Source of the DNA: UBA2421 sp002343075
GTDB taxonomy: Bacteria; Planctomycetota; Phycisphaerae; Tepidisphaerales; Tepidisphaeraceae
NCBI GenBank assembly: GCA_937982565.1
Contig: CALJLN010000017.1
Span: forward strand, 1-64,000
Length of the DNA: 64,000 nt
Direction: 5' to 3'
Part shown: positions 50,511 to 59,655 of the stretch, piece after piece
Numbering within the stretch: the first letter of the stretch is position 1
How the letters are laid out: every line of letters begins with the position of its first letter
Made by a program: the position numbers and the translations under genes
The notes under the pieces: generated by a model
Told to the model about the DNA's origin: nothing
Database searches by the model: none
Seen by the model: the letters and a program-made list of their open reading frames with translations, nothing else

Positions 50511-53222
50511 ATGTTCTCAGCGCGATGCATCCTCATTATCACAGCACTGCTAATCGGAGTTGCCTCGATCATGGCACATGCAGAAACAATCCATGCCTCA
50601 GTATCAGATTCCGCCGGACAATCGCCGCGGGTGCAGTATGGGGTGAACAAACTGATGGAGGCCATCGCAGCGGTTGGCGAGCGGGCAGAGCTGACCGAAT
50701 CAATCGCGGGAAAACCGCGGCAGTTGTTCATTTCAATACGACAACCACACGGCGACGTAAACACAAGTCAACCCCTGCAGCCGCAGGGCTTTGCGATTGG
50801 TGCCGAACGAGGCTCGCTGTTTTATGTCGAAGGTGCCGACGAATCGGGCGTTCTTTACGGCTGCCTCGAACTCGCCGCCCGAATTCGCGCCGCCGGCAGG
50901 CTGCCGGATGAGCTGAAATGGGTCGATGCCCCCCAGTTTGTGCTCCGGGGGCCGTGTATCGGCATGCAAAAGACGTACATTCTGCCCGGCCGCAAGGTGT
51001 ACGAATATCCCTACACCCCTGAGCTGTTTCCATTCTTCTACGATAAAGCGCACTGGACTGAGTATCTCGATCTGCTCGCCGATCTGCGCATGAATACACT
51101 GTTCCTATGGAATGGGCAGCCGTTTGCCTCGCTGGTGCGGGTCGCCGAATATCCCTATGCCAACGAAGTAGACGATGCAACTCTGGCGAAGAACCAGGAA
51201 ATGTACCGCTGGCTCGCCGCCGAAGCCGACAAGCGCGGCATCTGGGTCGTCCAGAACTTTTACAGCATCATCCTGCCCAAGCCCTTTGCGGAGAAACACG
51301 GCTTTGATACACAACTAAGCCAGCCGAATGATCTGGCCGCCGACTACACGCGCAAGAGCATCGCACAGTTCGTCAGAGAGTTTCCGAACGTCGGCATTAT
51401 GCCCTGCCTCGGCGAAGCGCTGCTCGGCGTGGACAACCAGACAAAGTGGCTGAATGAAGTCATCCTGCCCGGCATCCACGATGGCATGCGCCTCGCAGGG
51501 ATCGGTCAAGAGCCGCCGGTGATCGTGCGCACCCACGCGACCGATGCGAAGAGAGTGATTCCTGAGGCGCTCAAGGTCTATAAGAACCTCTACACCGAAG
51601 CCAAGTTCAACGGCGAATCGCTTACGACACATGAACCGCGCGGCGCGCGACAGGATGTGCACCTGACCATGAGCCGGCTGGGCAGTACACACCTGATTAA
51701 TGTCCACATTCTGGCCAACCTGGAGCCATTCCGATTTGGGAGTCAACGTTTTATAAAGAAATGTGTCATCGCAGGACGCGACCGGCTCGGCGCGCGAGGC
51801 CTGCATTTGTACCCGCTGGCATACTGGGATTGGCCCATCGCCCCTGACGTTGCTCCTCTCAAACAGATTGAGCGCGATTGGATTTGGTTCGAGGCATGGG
51901 CACGCTACTCATGGAATCCGGATGTTGACGACGAACAGGATCGAAGCTTCTGGATCAGTCGCCTGTCCGGCTACTTCGGCAGCGAGCACGCTTCAGAATT
52001 GATTCTCGACGCGCTCAACGATGCAGGTGAGTGCGCACCGCGGATACTGAGGCGATACGGCATTACCGAAGGCAATCGGCAAACCATGTCGCTCGGCATG
52101 ACGCTCGATCAGCTCGTCTCGCCGGACAAATATCGTGCGTTTCCTGAGCTCTGGGAATCGCAGGCCCCGCCGGGTGAACGGCTTCAGGAGTTTGCCGCGC
52201 GTGAATGGAACGGTCAGGCCCATGAGGGCGAAACGCCGGTCAGCCTTAACGCCGAAGTTTTGAGGTTTTCCGAGAAAGCAGCCATGGCGATCGAAGCAGC
52301 CCGGCCGCATGTCACCCAAAACCGTGACGAGTTTGACCGCATCGCCAACGACATTGCCTGCATTCGCGCGATGAGCCAGAATTATGTCGCAAAGACCATT
52401 GCCGCGATGAAAGTGTTGCGCTTCCAACACAGCAATGACCCCGCCGACATGGTCGCGGCGCAAATCGCGATGGAAGAGAGCCTCCACCACTTCCGCACCC
52501 TCGAAAAGCTGACCCGCGACACCTATCGCTACGCCAATACGATGCAGACCGGCCAGCGAAAAATCCCCGTCTCCGGCGGCACAGATGGCAAGCCGGCCAA
52601 CTACCACTGGTCGCAAATGCTCCCGCTTTATGAGGCCGAGTTCGCCGATTTCAACCGGCGCGTGGAACGCATCAAGGCCGGCAGGAGTGGCGATATTGAT
52701 GAATCATCGCTTGCAAAAGTGCCCGGCGCCGACTTCAAGGTGCTATCACCTGGCGCCCAGCGGTACGAGGTGCAGATCGGAGCGATGGTCTTCACCGACC
52801 GGACCGCGGTCATTGAATCGCTGATCCCTGAACTCGCGGGCGGGCATGGGATCCGTTTCAGTCACGCCGGTGCCGCTGCCGGCGAGCCGGTGGCGGTTGA
52901 GTTTGAATGCAGGGAGCCCGTGGCTTTGGTCGTTGGCTATGTGAAGGATCCATCCAACGTTTGGCTGAAGGTGCCCGATCTGGAAACCGATGCACTGGCC
53001 GACGAGCGCGGCGGTGCCGAGCCTGTCGTCCTCAACGCGGCGGCCATCAGCGGCCTGGCGGCGATCGATCTGCATACATTTCGCTTCCCCGCGGGCAAGA
53101 ACACGCTCGACCTCCGTGGCAAGGGAAGCTTTGTTATTCTCGGCGTCATCCCGCAAACCGCTTCGCTCACCAAGCGCGACGCGGGTCGATCAGCAGGTAG
53201 TGCTGTGGGAGAAAAGAAGTGA
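50511..53222 (+). CDS. Secreted TIM-barrel hydrolase, family unassigned (GH20/GH67-like N-terminus)
   Basis: 903 residues from the ATG at 50511, giving a good signal peptide (CILIITALLIGVASIMAHA); an ATG at 50472 would add 13 residues. Residues about 25-135 resemble the alpha/beta domain in front of GH20 and GH67 barrels (VNKLMEAIAAVG, VEGADESGVLYGCLELAARI). The barrel (about 140-450) has LRMNTLFLWNGQPFASLV, KRGIWVVQNFYSII and GIMPCLGEALLG with an exposed Glu. A long helical part and a beta-rich C-terminus follow. An alpha-uronidase-type activity would fit the setting, but this is inference. It overlaps the next gene by four bases. Confidence 0.78.
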   Translation: MFSARCILIITALLIGVASIMAHAETIHASVSDSAGQSPRVQYGVNKLMEAIAAVGERAELTESIAGKPRQLFISIRQPHGDVNTSQPLQPQGFAIGAERGSLFYVEGADESGVLYGCLELAARIRAAGRLPDELKWVDAPQFVLRGPCIGMQKTYILPGRKVYEYPYTPELFPFFYDKAHWTEYLDLLADLRMNTLFLWNGQPFASLVRVAEYPYANEVDDATLAKNQEMYRWLAAEADKRGIWVVQNFYSIILPKPFAEKHGFDTQLSQPNDLAADYTRKSIAQFVREFPNVGIMPCLGEALLGVDNQTKWLNEVILPGIHDGMRLAGIGQEPPVIVRTHATDAKRVIPEALKVYKNLYTEAKFNGESLTTHEPRGARQDVHLTMSRLGSTHLINVHILANLEPFRFGSQRFIKKCVIAGRDRLGARGLHLYPLAYWDWPIAPDVAPLKQIERDWIWFEAWARYSWNPDVDDEQDRSFWISRLSGYFGSEHASELILDALNDAGECAPRILRRYGITEGNRQTMSLGMTLDQLVSPDKYRAFPELWESQAPPGERLQEFAAREWNGQAHEGETPVSLNAEVLRFSEKAAMAIEAARPHVTQNRDEFDRIANDIACIRAMSQNYVAKTIAAMKVLRFQHSNDPADMVAAQIAMEESLHHFRTLEKLTRDTYRYANTMQTGQRKIPVSGGTDGKPANYHWSQMLPLYEAEFADFNRRVERIKAGRSGDIDESSLAKVPGADFKVLSPGAQRYEVQIGAMVFTDRTAVIESLIPELAGGHGIRFSHAGAAAGEPVAVEFECREPVALVVGYVKDPSNVWLKVPDLETDALADERGGAEPVVLNAAAISGLAAIDLHTFRFPAGKNTLDLRGKGSFVILGVIPQTASLTKRDAGRSAGSAVGEKK

Positions 53223-54730
53223 AACCGATGCTTTCACACGACCAGTTTCGCCCGCTAGTCGAGCAATTCAATCGCGATGACAACGAGGACATCATCAATA
53301 CCATTCCCAACGCGCAAAGTTGGGACTGGATTGCCGCCAACGCCCCGCTGTTTGACTGCCCAGACCCGGCTATCGTCGAGATCTACTACTACCGTTGGTG
53401 GACCTACCGCAAGCACATCAAGCAAACCCCCGCCGGGAAGATCGTTACAGAGTTCATCAGCGATGTACGTCACGCTGGCAGCCACAACAGCATCAGTTGC
53501 GCCGCTGGATTTCACCTTGCCGAAGGCCGGTGGCTGCGCGAGCAGGCATTTCTCGACGAGTACACCCGCTTCTGGTTTCGCATGAACAATGGCAAGCCAG
53601 AGCCCAAATTTCACAACTACAGCAGTTGGTTTCCACGCGCCATGCTCGACCGTTCCTTTGCAACTGGCGAAACGGCGATCCTGATCGATCTGCTTGACGA
53701 TCTCATCGCAGACTATGCGGCATGGGAAGCAGAGAAATCCCTTCCCAGCGGCCTGTTTTGGCAGTACGACGTGCGCGACGCGATGGAAGAATCGATCAGC
53801 GGCGGCCGCAAGCACAAGAACTTCCGCCCGACGATCAACAGCTATATGTTCGCCAACGCGCAGGCAATCGCCCAGATAGCCTCACTTGCCGGCCGCATGG
53901 AAATCGCTGAGCGGTTTAACATCAAGGCAAGCACCTTGCGCGCCCTCGTTCACGATAAAATGTGGGATGAGTCGTCGCAATTTTTCAAGGCACAAACCGA
54001 AGAAGGCCCACTTTGCGACGCGCGCGAAGCCATCGGCTTCATACCGTGGCAGTTTAACCTTCCTCAGGCCGGCTGTGAGCGGGCATGGGAGCAACTCGCC
54101 GATCCGCACGGCTTCTGGGCACCCTTCGGAATCACCACTGCCGAGCGCCGGCATGCGCTGTTTCGCTCCCACGGCGTTGGTAAGTGCGAATGGGATGGCG
54201 CAGTGTGGCCGTTCGCAACCTCACAAACGCTTTACGCGCTCGCCAACCTGTTGCGAAACTACTCTCCTCCGCTGTCGACTCCGCTAGGGGCGGATTGGCG
54301 GCGCGTCTACTTCGACGCACTGTACACCTACGCGAAATCACACCGTAAAAACGGCATTCCGTACCTGGGCGAGTACCTTTGCGAGATGACCGGAGAATGG
54401 CTCAAGGGCGATAATCCTCGCAGCCGGTACTACAATCACTCGACGTTCAACGACCTCATCATCACGGGTCTGATCGGGTTGGTACCGCAGCCCGATGATA
54501 CACTCGTGCTGCATCCACTTTTGCCAGCGGATACCTGGGAGTGGTTCGCTCTCGAAAACGTGCCGTATCGCGGACGCAGTGTGTCGATCATGTGGGATCG
54601 CTTTGGTAAACGCTTCAATCGCGGTGAAGGACTGCGGGTATATGTTGACGGCACCGAAGCTGCGGCATCGCCAAAGCTCTCTCAGTTGACCGTCAGGATT
54701 GGATCGCCCCCAAGAACATCAAGGACGTAG
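53219..54730 (+). CDS. MGH1-like (GH63-clan) alpha/alpha-barrel glycoside hydrolase
   Basis: 503 residues. The GTG at 53219 overlaps the upstream stop (GTGA); an ATG lies nine bases on. The protein has the (alpha/alpha)6 pattern of mannosylglycerate-hydrolase/GH63-type enzymes: EIYYYRWWTYRKHIK, DVRHAGSHNSISCAAGFHLAEGRW, FWQYDVRDAMEESISGGR with a candidate catalytic Asp, RPTINSYMFANAQAIAQIA and a late CEWDGAVWPFATSQTLYALANL and YYNHSTFNDLIITGLIGL. No signal peptide, so possibly cytoplasmic, unlike its upstream neighbour. The substrate is not known; in this operon a pectin-derived oligosaccharide is likely. Confidence 0.83.
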   Translation: MKPMLSHDQFRPLVEQFNRDDNEDIINTIPNAQSWDWIAANAPLFDCPDPAIVEIYYYRWWTYRKHIKQTPAGKIVTEFISDVRHAGSHNSISCAAGFHLAEGRWLREQAFLDEYTRFWFRMNNGKPEPKFHNYSSWFPRAMLDRSFATGETAILIDLLDDLIADYAAWEAEKSLPSGLFWQYDVRDAMEESISGGRKHKNFRPTINSYMFANAQAIAQIASLAGRMEIAERFNIKASTLRALVHDKMWDESSQFFKAQTEEGPLCDAREAIGFIPWQFNLPQAGCERAWEQLADPHGFWAPFGITTAERRHALFRSHGVGKCEWDGAVWPFATSQTLYALANLLRNYSPPLSTPLGADWRRVYFDALYTYAKSHRKNGIPYLGEYLCEMTGEWLKGDNPRSRYYNHSTFNDLIITGLIGLVPQPDDTLVLHPLLPADTWEWFALENVPYRGRSVSIMWDRFGKRFNRGEGLRVYVDGTEAAASPKLSQLTVRIGSPPRTSRT

Positions 54731-54732
54731 AG

Positions 54733-57669
54733 ATGATGCAGACAGGATTGATTCTGCGTGCCGCTAAGGGAGCTCCACGGCATGGCTCTCAGGCCCTGCC
54801 GCGCCACGACGTTGTGCCAGATTTCGCCCGCGGACCACGCCCGACTTTGCCCGAGAGCCAGGTCGTTGCACCCCGATTCTTGTTGACCTGCATCCTTGGG
54901 TTATGGGCGTCCTTAACGGTGCCGGTCATGATTGCCCAATCGACGCGCCCGCAGCATGCCATCTCACAAGAACGCGGGGAACTGCGCTATGCCGTTGACG
55001 AGAAAGGTAACCGTGTCCCCGACTTTTCCACCGCGGGCTATCGTGGTGGCGGGGTCGCGATTCCCAACCCTCCCGCGGTCGTTTTCGTTCCGGCCGCCGA
55101 GGGCGATCAGACCGACCGTATTCAAGCCGCGATCGACCTCGCGGCGACTTTCAACACCGATGGCAATACGCCGCGCGTCGTCCTGCTAGGCGAAGGCACA
55201 TTTTCCGTCGGCGGGTCGCTGCGACTGGGCACATCCAACATCGTCTTGCGCGGCAGCGGTCAGAAAACGGTCCTTCTCGTCGCCGGCCATGACCGCCGCA
55301 CGCTCATCGATCTCCGCGGTTTGAGCGATCGAAATCTCGAATCAACAGTCGCCATTACAGACAATTACATTCCCGTAAACTCTACACGCATCGGCGTCGC
55401 CGATATCGCCAGTTTCAAGGCCGGTGATTCGGTCATCATCACCCGCCCTTCCACCGCTGAATGGATCAAACAGTTGCAGATGGACGACATGGGCGGCGAC
55501 CGACACGGATTCAGCTGGAAGCCAGGCTCGCGCGACATCGCGTGGGATCGCACCATCATCGCAATCGATGGCAATTCGATTGTCGTCGATTCGCCAATCA
55601 CTCTCGCCATCGATTCCACGCTGGGAGGGGGAACCGTCTCGAGATACAACTGGCCGGGGCGCATCAGCAATGTGGGCGTTGAGAATCTACGGATGCAATC
55701 TGCATTCGACTTAGGCAATCCCAAGGATGAATCGCACGCCTGGACCGCTATTGCAATCGAGAATGCTCGCGATGCATGGGTGCGGCAGGTTAGCTTTTAC
55801 CACTTCGCCGGCTCAGCAGTGTGCGCTTGGGAAACGGTGTCGCGGCTGACGGTGGAAGATTGCAAGTACATCGACCCGATCAGCGAGCATGGCGGTTGGC
55901 GGCGCAACGCATTTTTTACGGCCGGCCAGCAGTGCTTGTTTCAGCGCTGCTGGGCTGAGAATGCCATGCACGCGTTTGCCACCGGTTTCTGCGCAGCAGG
56001 GCCGAATGTGTTTCTGCAATGTGAGGCACCCGATTCCCTTGATGACAGCGGGCCGATCGATAGCGCTTCGTGCGGCACGTTGTTCGACAATGTAAAGATC
56101 AACGGCAACAACCTGAATCTGAAGGATCGACAGGGACGCGCCCAGGGCGCTGGCTGGTCGGCATTTAACTGCGTGTTGTGGAATTGTGAAGCCGGTGTGG
56201 TGAAAAATGATGCTCCGCCAGGAGCGCAGAACTGGGCATTTGGCACCCGCGGTGAGTTCGAGGGGCGGGGGCATTGGCAAAACTCGGCCGATCTGACTTC
56301 GCCGCTAAGTCTCTACGTTGCTCAGCTTTCCGCGAGATTGGGCCGCGATGTGGCCGGTGAGACTGGCTTCATGGCTTACTCAACTGAGGCATCGAGCAGC
56401 CCCACGCCCGAAAAGGCTGCCGAGTTGATCGCGGCGTCAAGACAGCGTGCGCCGACGCTCGGCGAGTGGATCGATGCCGCTGCCACACGATCACCAATCG
56501 ACGTCGAGAAGCGCACCGCCAAATCCATTGATTCAATCTGGCAACCGGCAATCGCCAAGCCCGCCAAGCCCAGGCGACTCGCGATTGCGCAGGGCCGACT
56601 CACCATCGACGGGAAGCCCGCTGCCGGACACCGGCGCGAGGGACAGTGGTGGCGCGGCAGCATTCGGCCAATCGGGCAGTTTCAAACGCAGCCTGCTCTC
56701 ACGCGCTTTGTGCCCGGTCGAACCGGGCTGGGATTGACCGACGATCTCTCCCAAGTCGCCGCTGATATGCTTGAGAACGGCAGCCTTGCATTCGACCACC
56801 ATTACGGCCTCTGGTACGACCGCAGGCGCGACGATCACCAACGCGTGCAACGAACAACCGGCGACGTCGCCCCGCCGTTCTTTGAACTCCCTTTCGCCCG
56901 CAGCGGTCAGGGTACCGCATGGGATGGACTGAGCAAGTACGATCTGACGCGATACAACCCGTGGTATTTTGATCGTCTGAAGCAGTTTGCCGGGATAGCC
57001 GACGCGCGCGGGCTGGTGCTCATTAACCAGCACTACTTTCAGCACAACATTCTGGAAGCCGGCGCACACTACGCTGACTTTCCCTGGCGCACCGCCAACA
57101 ACATCAACGAAACCGGCTTCCCCGAGCCACCGCCGTATGCTGGGGATAAGCGCATCTTTATGGCGGAACAGTTTTATGACATCAACAATCCGCATCGCCG
57201 CGAGCTTCACCGCGCTTACATCCGCAAATGCCTCGACAACCTCTCTGGCAACAGCAATGTCATCCATATGACCAGCGAAGAATTCACCGGCCCGGTGGCA
57301 TTCGTTGAGTTCTGGCTCGACACCATTGCCGAGTGGCAACGTGAAACGGGGAATGACGTTCTTGTGGGCCTGAGCGCCACGAAGGATGTGCAGGATGCCA
57401 TCCTGGCTGATCCGGAGCGTGCGAAGTTAGTGGACTTAATCGACATTCGTTACTGGTGGTATCAGGACGATGGTGAACTCTATTCCCCGCCGGGTGGTGG
57501 CAACCTCGCGCCTCGACAGTGGGCGCGCGTGCTGAAGCCAAAAAACCCATCGCGGGAACAGGCGATTCGGGCAATAAAGGAGTATCGCAAGCTGTATCCC
57601 GATAAAGCCGTCACCTGGTCGGTTGACGGCGTCGGCGGGCTTGATTGGACCGCGACATTTGCGAATTAG
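54733..57669 (+). CDS. DUF6298 beta-helix protein (rhamnogalacturonan-type locus)
   Basis: 978 residues; the ATG follows the previous stop by two bases. A longish N-terminus leads to a hydrophobic segment (FLLTCILGLWASLTVPVMIAQ, about 49-69) that serves as signal or anchor. A right-handed parallel beta-helix follows (about 115-500: NTPRVVLLGEGTFSVGGSLRLG, NIVLRGSGQKTVLLVAG, RLTVEDCKYIDPISEHGGWRRNAFF). The C-terminal half (about 620-978) is a DUF6298-type barrel (FDHHYGLWYDRRRDDHQRV, HMTSEEFTGPVAFVEFWLD, with TWSVDGVGG at the end). DUF6298 proteins occur in pectin-degrading loci of Bacteroidota. The activity is unknown. Confidence 0.83.
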   Translation: MMQTGLILRAAKGAPRHGSQALPRHDVVPDFARGPRPTLPESQVVAPRFLLTCILGLWASLTVPVMIAQSTRPQHAISQERGELRYAVDEKGNRVPDFSTAGYRGGGVAIPNPPAVVFVPAAEGDQTDRIQAAIDLAATFNTDGNTPRVVLLGEGTFSVGGSLRLGTSNIVLRGSGQKTVLLVAGHDRRTLIDLRGLSDRNLESTVAITDNYIPVNSTRIGVADIASFKAGDSVIITRPSTAEWIKQLQMDDMGGDRHGFSWKPGSRDIAWDRTIIAIDGNSIVVDSPITLAIDSTLGGGTVSRYNWPGRISNVGVENLRMQSAFDLGNPKDESHAWTAIAIENARDAWVRQVSFYHFAGSAVCAWETVSRLTVEDCKYIDPISEHGGWRRNAFFTAGQQCLFQRCWAENAMHAFATGFCAAGPNVFLQCEAPDSLDDSGPIDSASCGTLFDNVKINGNNLNLKDRQGRAQGAGWSAFNCVLWNCEAGVVKNDAPPGAQNWAFGTRGEFEGRGHWQNSADLTSPLSLYVAQLSARLGRDVAGETGFMAYSTEASSSPTPEKAAELIAASRQRAPTLGEWIDAAATRSPIDVEKRTAKSIDSIWQPAIAKPAKPRRLAIAQGRLTIDGKPAAGHRREGQWWRGSIRPIGQFQTQPALTRFVPGRTGLGLTDDLSQVAADMLENGSLAFDHHYGLWYDRRRDDHQRVQRTTGDVAPPFFELPFARSGQGTAWDGLSKYDLTRYNPWYFDRLKQFAGIADARGLVLINQHYFQHNILEAGAHYADFPWRTANNINETGFPEPPPYAGDKRIFMAEQFYDINNPHRRELHRAYIRKCLDNLSGNSNVIHMTSEEFTGPVAFVEFWLDTIAEWQRETGNDVLVGLSATKDVQDAILADPERAKLVDLIDIRYWWYQDDGELYSPPGGGNLAPRQWARVLKPKNPSREQAIRAIKEYRKLYPDKAVTWSVDGVGGLDWTATFAN

Positions 57670-57679
57670 AGCACATGAT

Positions 57680-59644
57680 ATGAAGGATTCTGAACGGCCT
57701 AACTCGACGGGATACAGCTTCGCCAGAGTGCGCCCGATTGCGCCTGCGCAATCGCGTTTTACCGGCGGTTTTTTCGGCGACCTTGTCATCACCTGTCGCG
57801 ACTCAATGGTACCCGTCATGGGCACGCTCATGGCCGACACCGAACGGCCGCGCTATGTGGGCAATTTTGAAGTGGCAATCGGCGCTGTTGAAGGCCGCCA
57901 CAGAGGCCCGCGGTGGAATGACGGCGATTTTTACAAATGGCTCGAAGCGGCAGCGGCAATGTACGGCATCACGCGCGACCCTCGGCTCGCCGCGCAGTTG
58001 GATAAGCTCATCGCATTGATTGGCCAGACACAAGAACCGGATGGGTACATTCATACCGACGTTCAAATCGCCCAAAGGGCAGGCGACGCGAAACCGCGGT
58101 TTGGAAACCCGATGGATTTTGAGATGTACAACCACGGACATCTCATTACAGCCGGGTGTGTGCATTTTGCCGCGACCGGAAAGCGCACGTTGCTCGACAT
58201 TGCCATCAAGGCGGCCGACTTCCTCGACCGCGAGTTTGCCGATCCACAGCCGGCGCAAGCGAGACACGGAATCTGCCCTGCCCACCTGATGGCGTTGACA
58301 GATTTGTATCGCGTCACCGGAACAACGAAGTACCTCGATCTGGCGATGAGGCTTCTCAACATGCGCGATCTGGTCACGCAGGGAGACGATGACAATCAAG
58401 ATCGCATTCCCTTTCGCGAGCAGACAACCGCCCACGGCCACGCTGTAAGGGCGACATATCTCTACGCCGGTGCCGCAGACGTTTATGCCGAGACAGGCGA
58501 CGAGTCGGTCTTTGCTCCGTTGCAGCCAATCTGGCAAGATCTGGTTGAGAAGAAGCTCTACATCACTGGCGGCTGCGGGGCGCTATTCGACGGCGCGTCG
58601 CCCGACGGAGCGATCGATCAAACCAGGATCACGCGGGTGCACCAGGCTTTCGGCCGGGCGTATCAACTGCCGCACAGCACTGCACACAACGAGACATGCG
58701 CCGCGATAGGCAACATGTTCTTTGCCTGGCGCATGTTTCTCATCACCGGTGAATGCAAGTACGTCGATCTGGTGGAACACACGTTCTACAACAGCGTGCT
58801 GGCCGGCGTGAGCCTCGACGGCACCTCGTTTTTTTACACAAACACATTACGACAGTTGAACGACATGCCCTGCGAGCTGCGCTGGCCCAGACATCGCGAA
58901 GCATTTATGACCTGTTTCTGCTGCCCGCCGAACGTGGTGCGCACGGTGGCCCGGCTGAATGAATACGCTTACGCACAATCTGACGATGCGATCTACGTCA
59001 CCCTTTTCGGTTGTAGCACATTTGAAACTACGCTAAACGGGGAGATTGTCCGGATCTCGCAGAGCACTCGCTATCCATGGGAGGGCAAAATCCAGATTTT
59101 GATTGATCAAAATCGGGCTGAGTGGGATCTGCGCCTACGTATTCCCGCTTGGGCGCGAGGTGCGACGCTGAAAGTGAACAACCAGCCACTACCAGACCCG
59201 TCCGTGGGCGAGTTTGCGAGCATTCGACGGAACTGGCGCGCGGGTGATTGCGTGGAACTTGATCTCCCAATGCCGACGAGGCTCCTTGAAGCGCATGATC
59301 TCGTCGAAGAAACGCGTGGGCAGGTGGCCGTTATGCGCGGGCCGATCGTTTACTGCCTCGAATCGGCTGATCTTCCCCAAGGCACCGCGGTGATGCGCGT
59401 TTACCTGTCTCGCCAAAGCCAGTTTACGACGCACTGCGACCCGTCGATCCTCAAAGGCGCGGCGGTGCTGCGCGGCAAGGCATTCGCCCGGCCGATTACC
59501 CCCGCTACCGGTGCCGAGAATGCGCTTTATCGAAGAGTTTCCGCTGAGCCGCTCGCAGACATCGACGTCGCACTGGTGCCCTATTTCGCATGGGACAACC
59601 GGGGGCAAGGCGAGATGACTGTCTGGCTACCCAGCATTGACTGA
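57680..59644 (+). CDS. GH127 beta-L-arabinofuranosidase
   Basis: 654 residues from the ATG at 57680, ten bases after the previous stop. The family removes terminal beta-L-arabinofuranose, a decoration of pectin and extensin, by an unusual zinc-bound cysteine nucleophile. The zinc site is intact: Glu338 and Cys340 in NETC, then Cys414 and Cys415 in FCCPPN. Other family marks are FEMYNHGHLITAG, GHAVRATYLYAGAADV, LYITGGCGA and VAVMRGPIVYCLE. No signal peptide, so it acts on imported oligosaccharides. Confidence 0.95.
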   Translation: MKDSERPNSTGYSFARVRPIAPAQSRFTGGFFGDLVITCRDSMVPVMGTLMADTERPRYVGNFEVAIGAVEGRHRGPRWNDGDFYKWLEAAAAMYGITRDPRLAAQLDKLIALIGQTQEPDGYIHTDVQIAQRAGDAKPRFGNPMDFEMYNHGHLITAGCVHFAATGKRTLLDIAIKAADFLDREFADPQPAQARHGICPAHLMALTDLYRVTGTTKYLDLAMRLLNMRDLVTQGDDDNQDRIPFREQTTAHGHAVRATYLYAGAADVYAETGDESVFAPLQPIWQDLVEKKLYITGGCGALFDGASPDGAIDQTRITRVHQAFGRAYQLPHSTAHNETCAAIGNMFFAWRMFLITGECKYVDLVEHTFYNSVLAGVSLDGTSFFYTNTLRQLNDMPCELRWPRHREAFMTCFCCPPNVVRTVARLNEYAYAQSDDAIYVTLFGCSTFETTLNGEIVRISQSTRYPWEGKIQILIDQNRAEWDLRLRIPAWARGATLKVNNQPLPDPSVGEFASIRRNWRAGDCVELDLPMPTRLLEAHDLVEETRGQVAVMRGPIVYCLESADLPQGTAVMRVYLSRQSQFTTHCDPSILKGAAVLRGKAFARPITPATGAENALYRRVSAEPLADIDVALVPYFAWDNRGQGEMTVWLPSID

Positions 59645-59655
59645 ACGCCACGATC

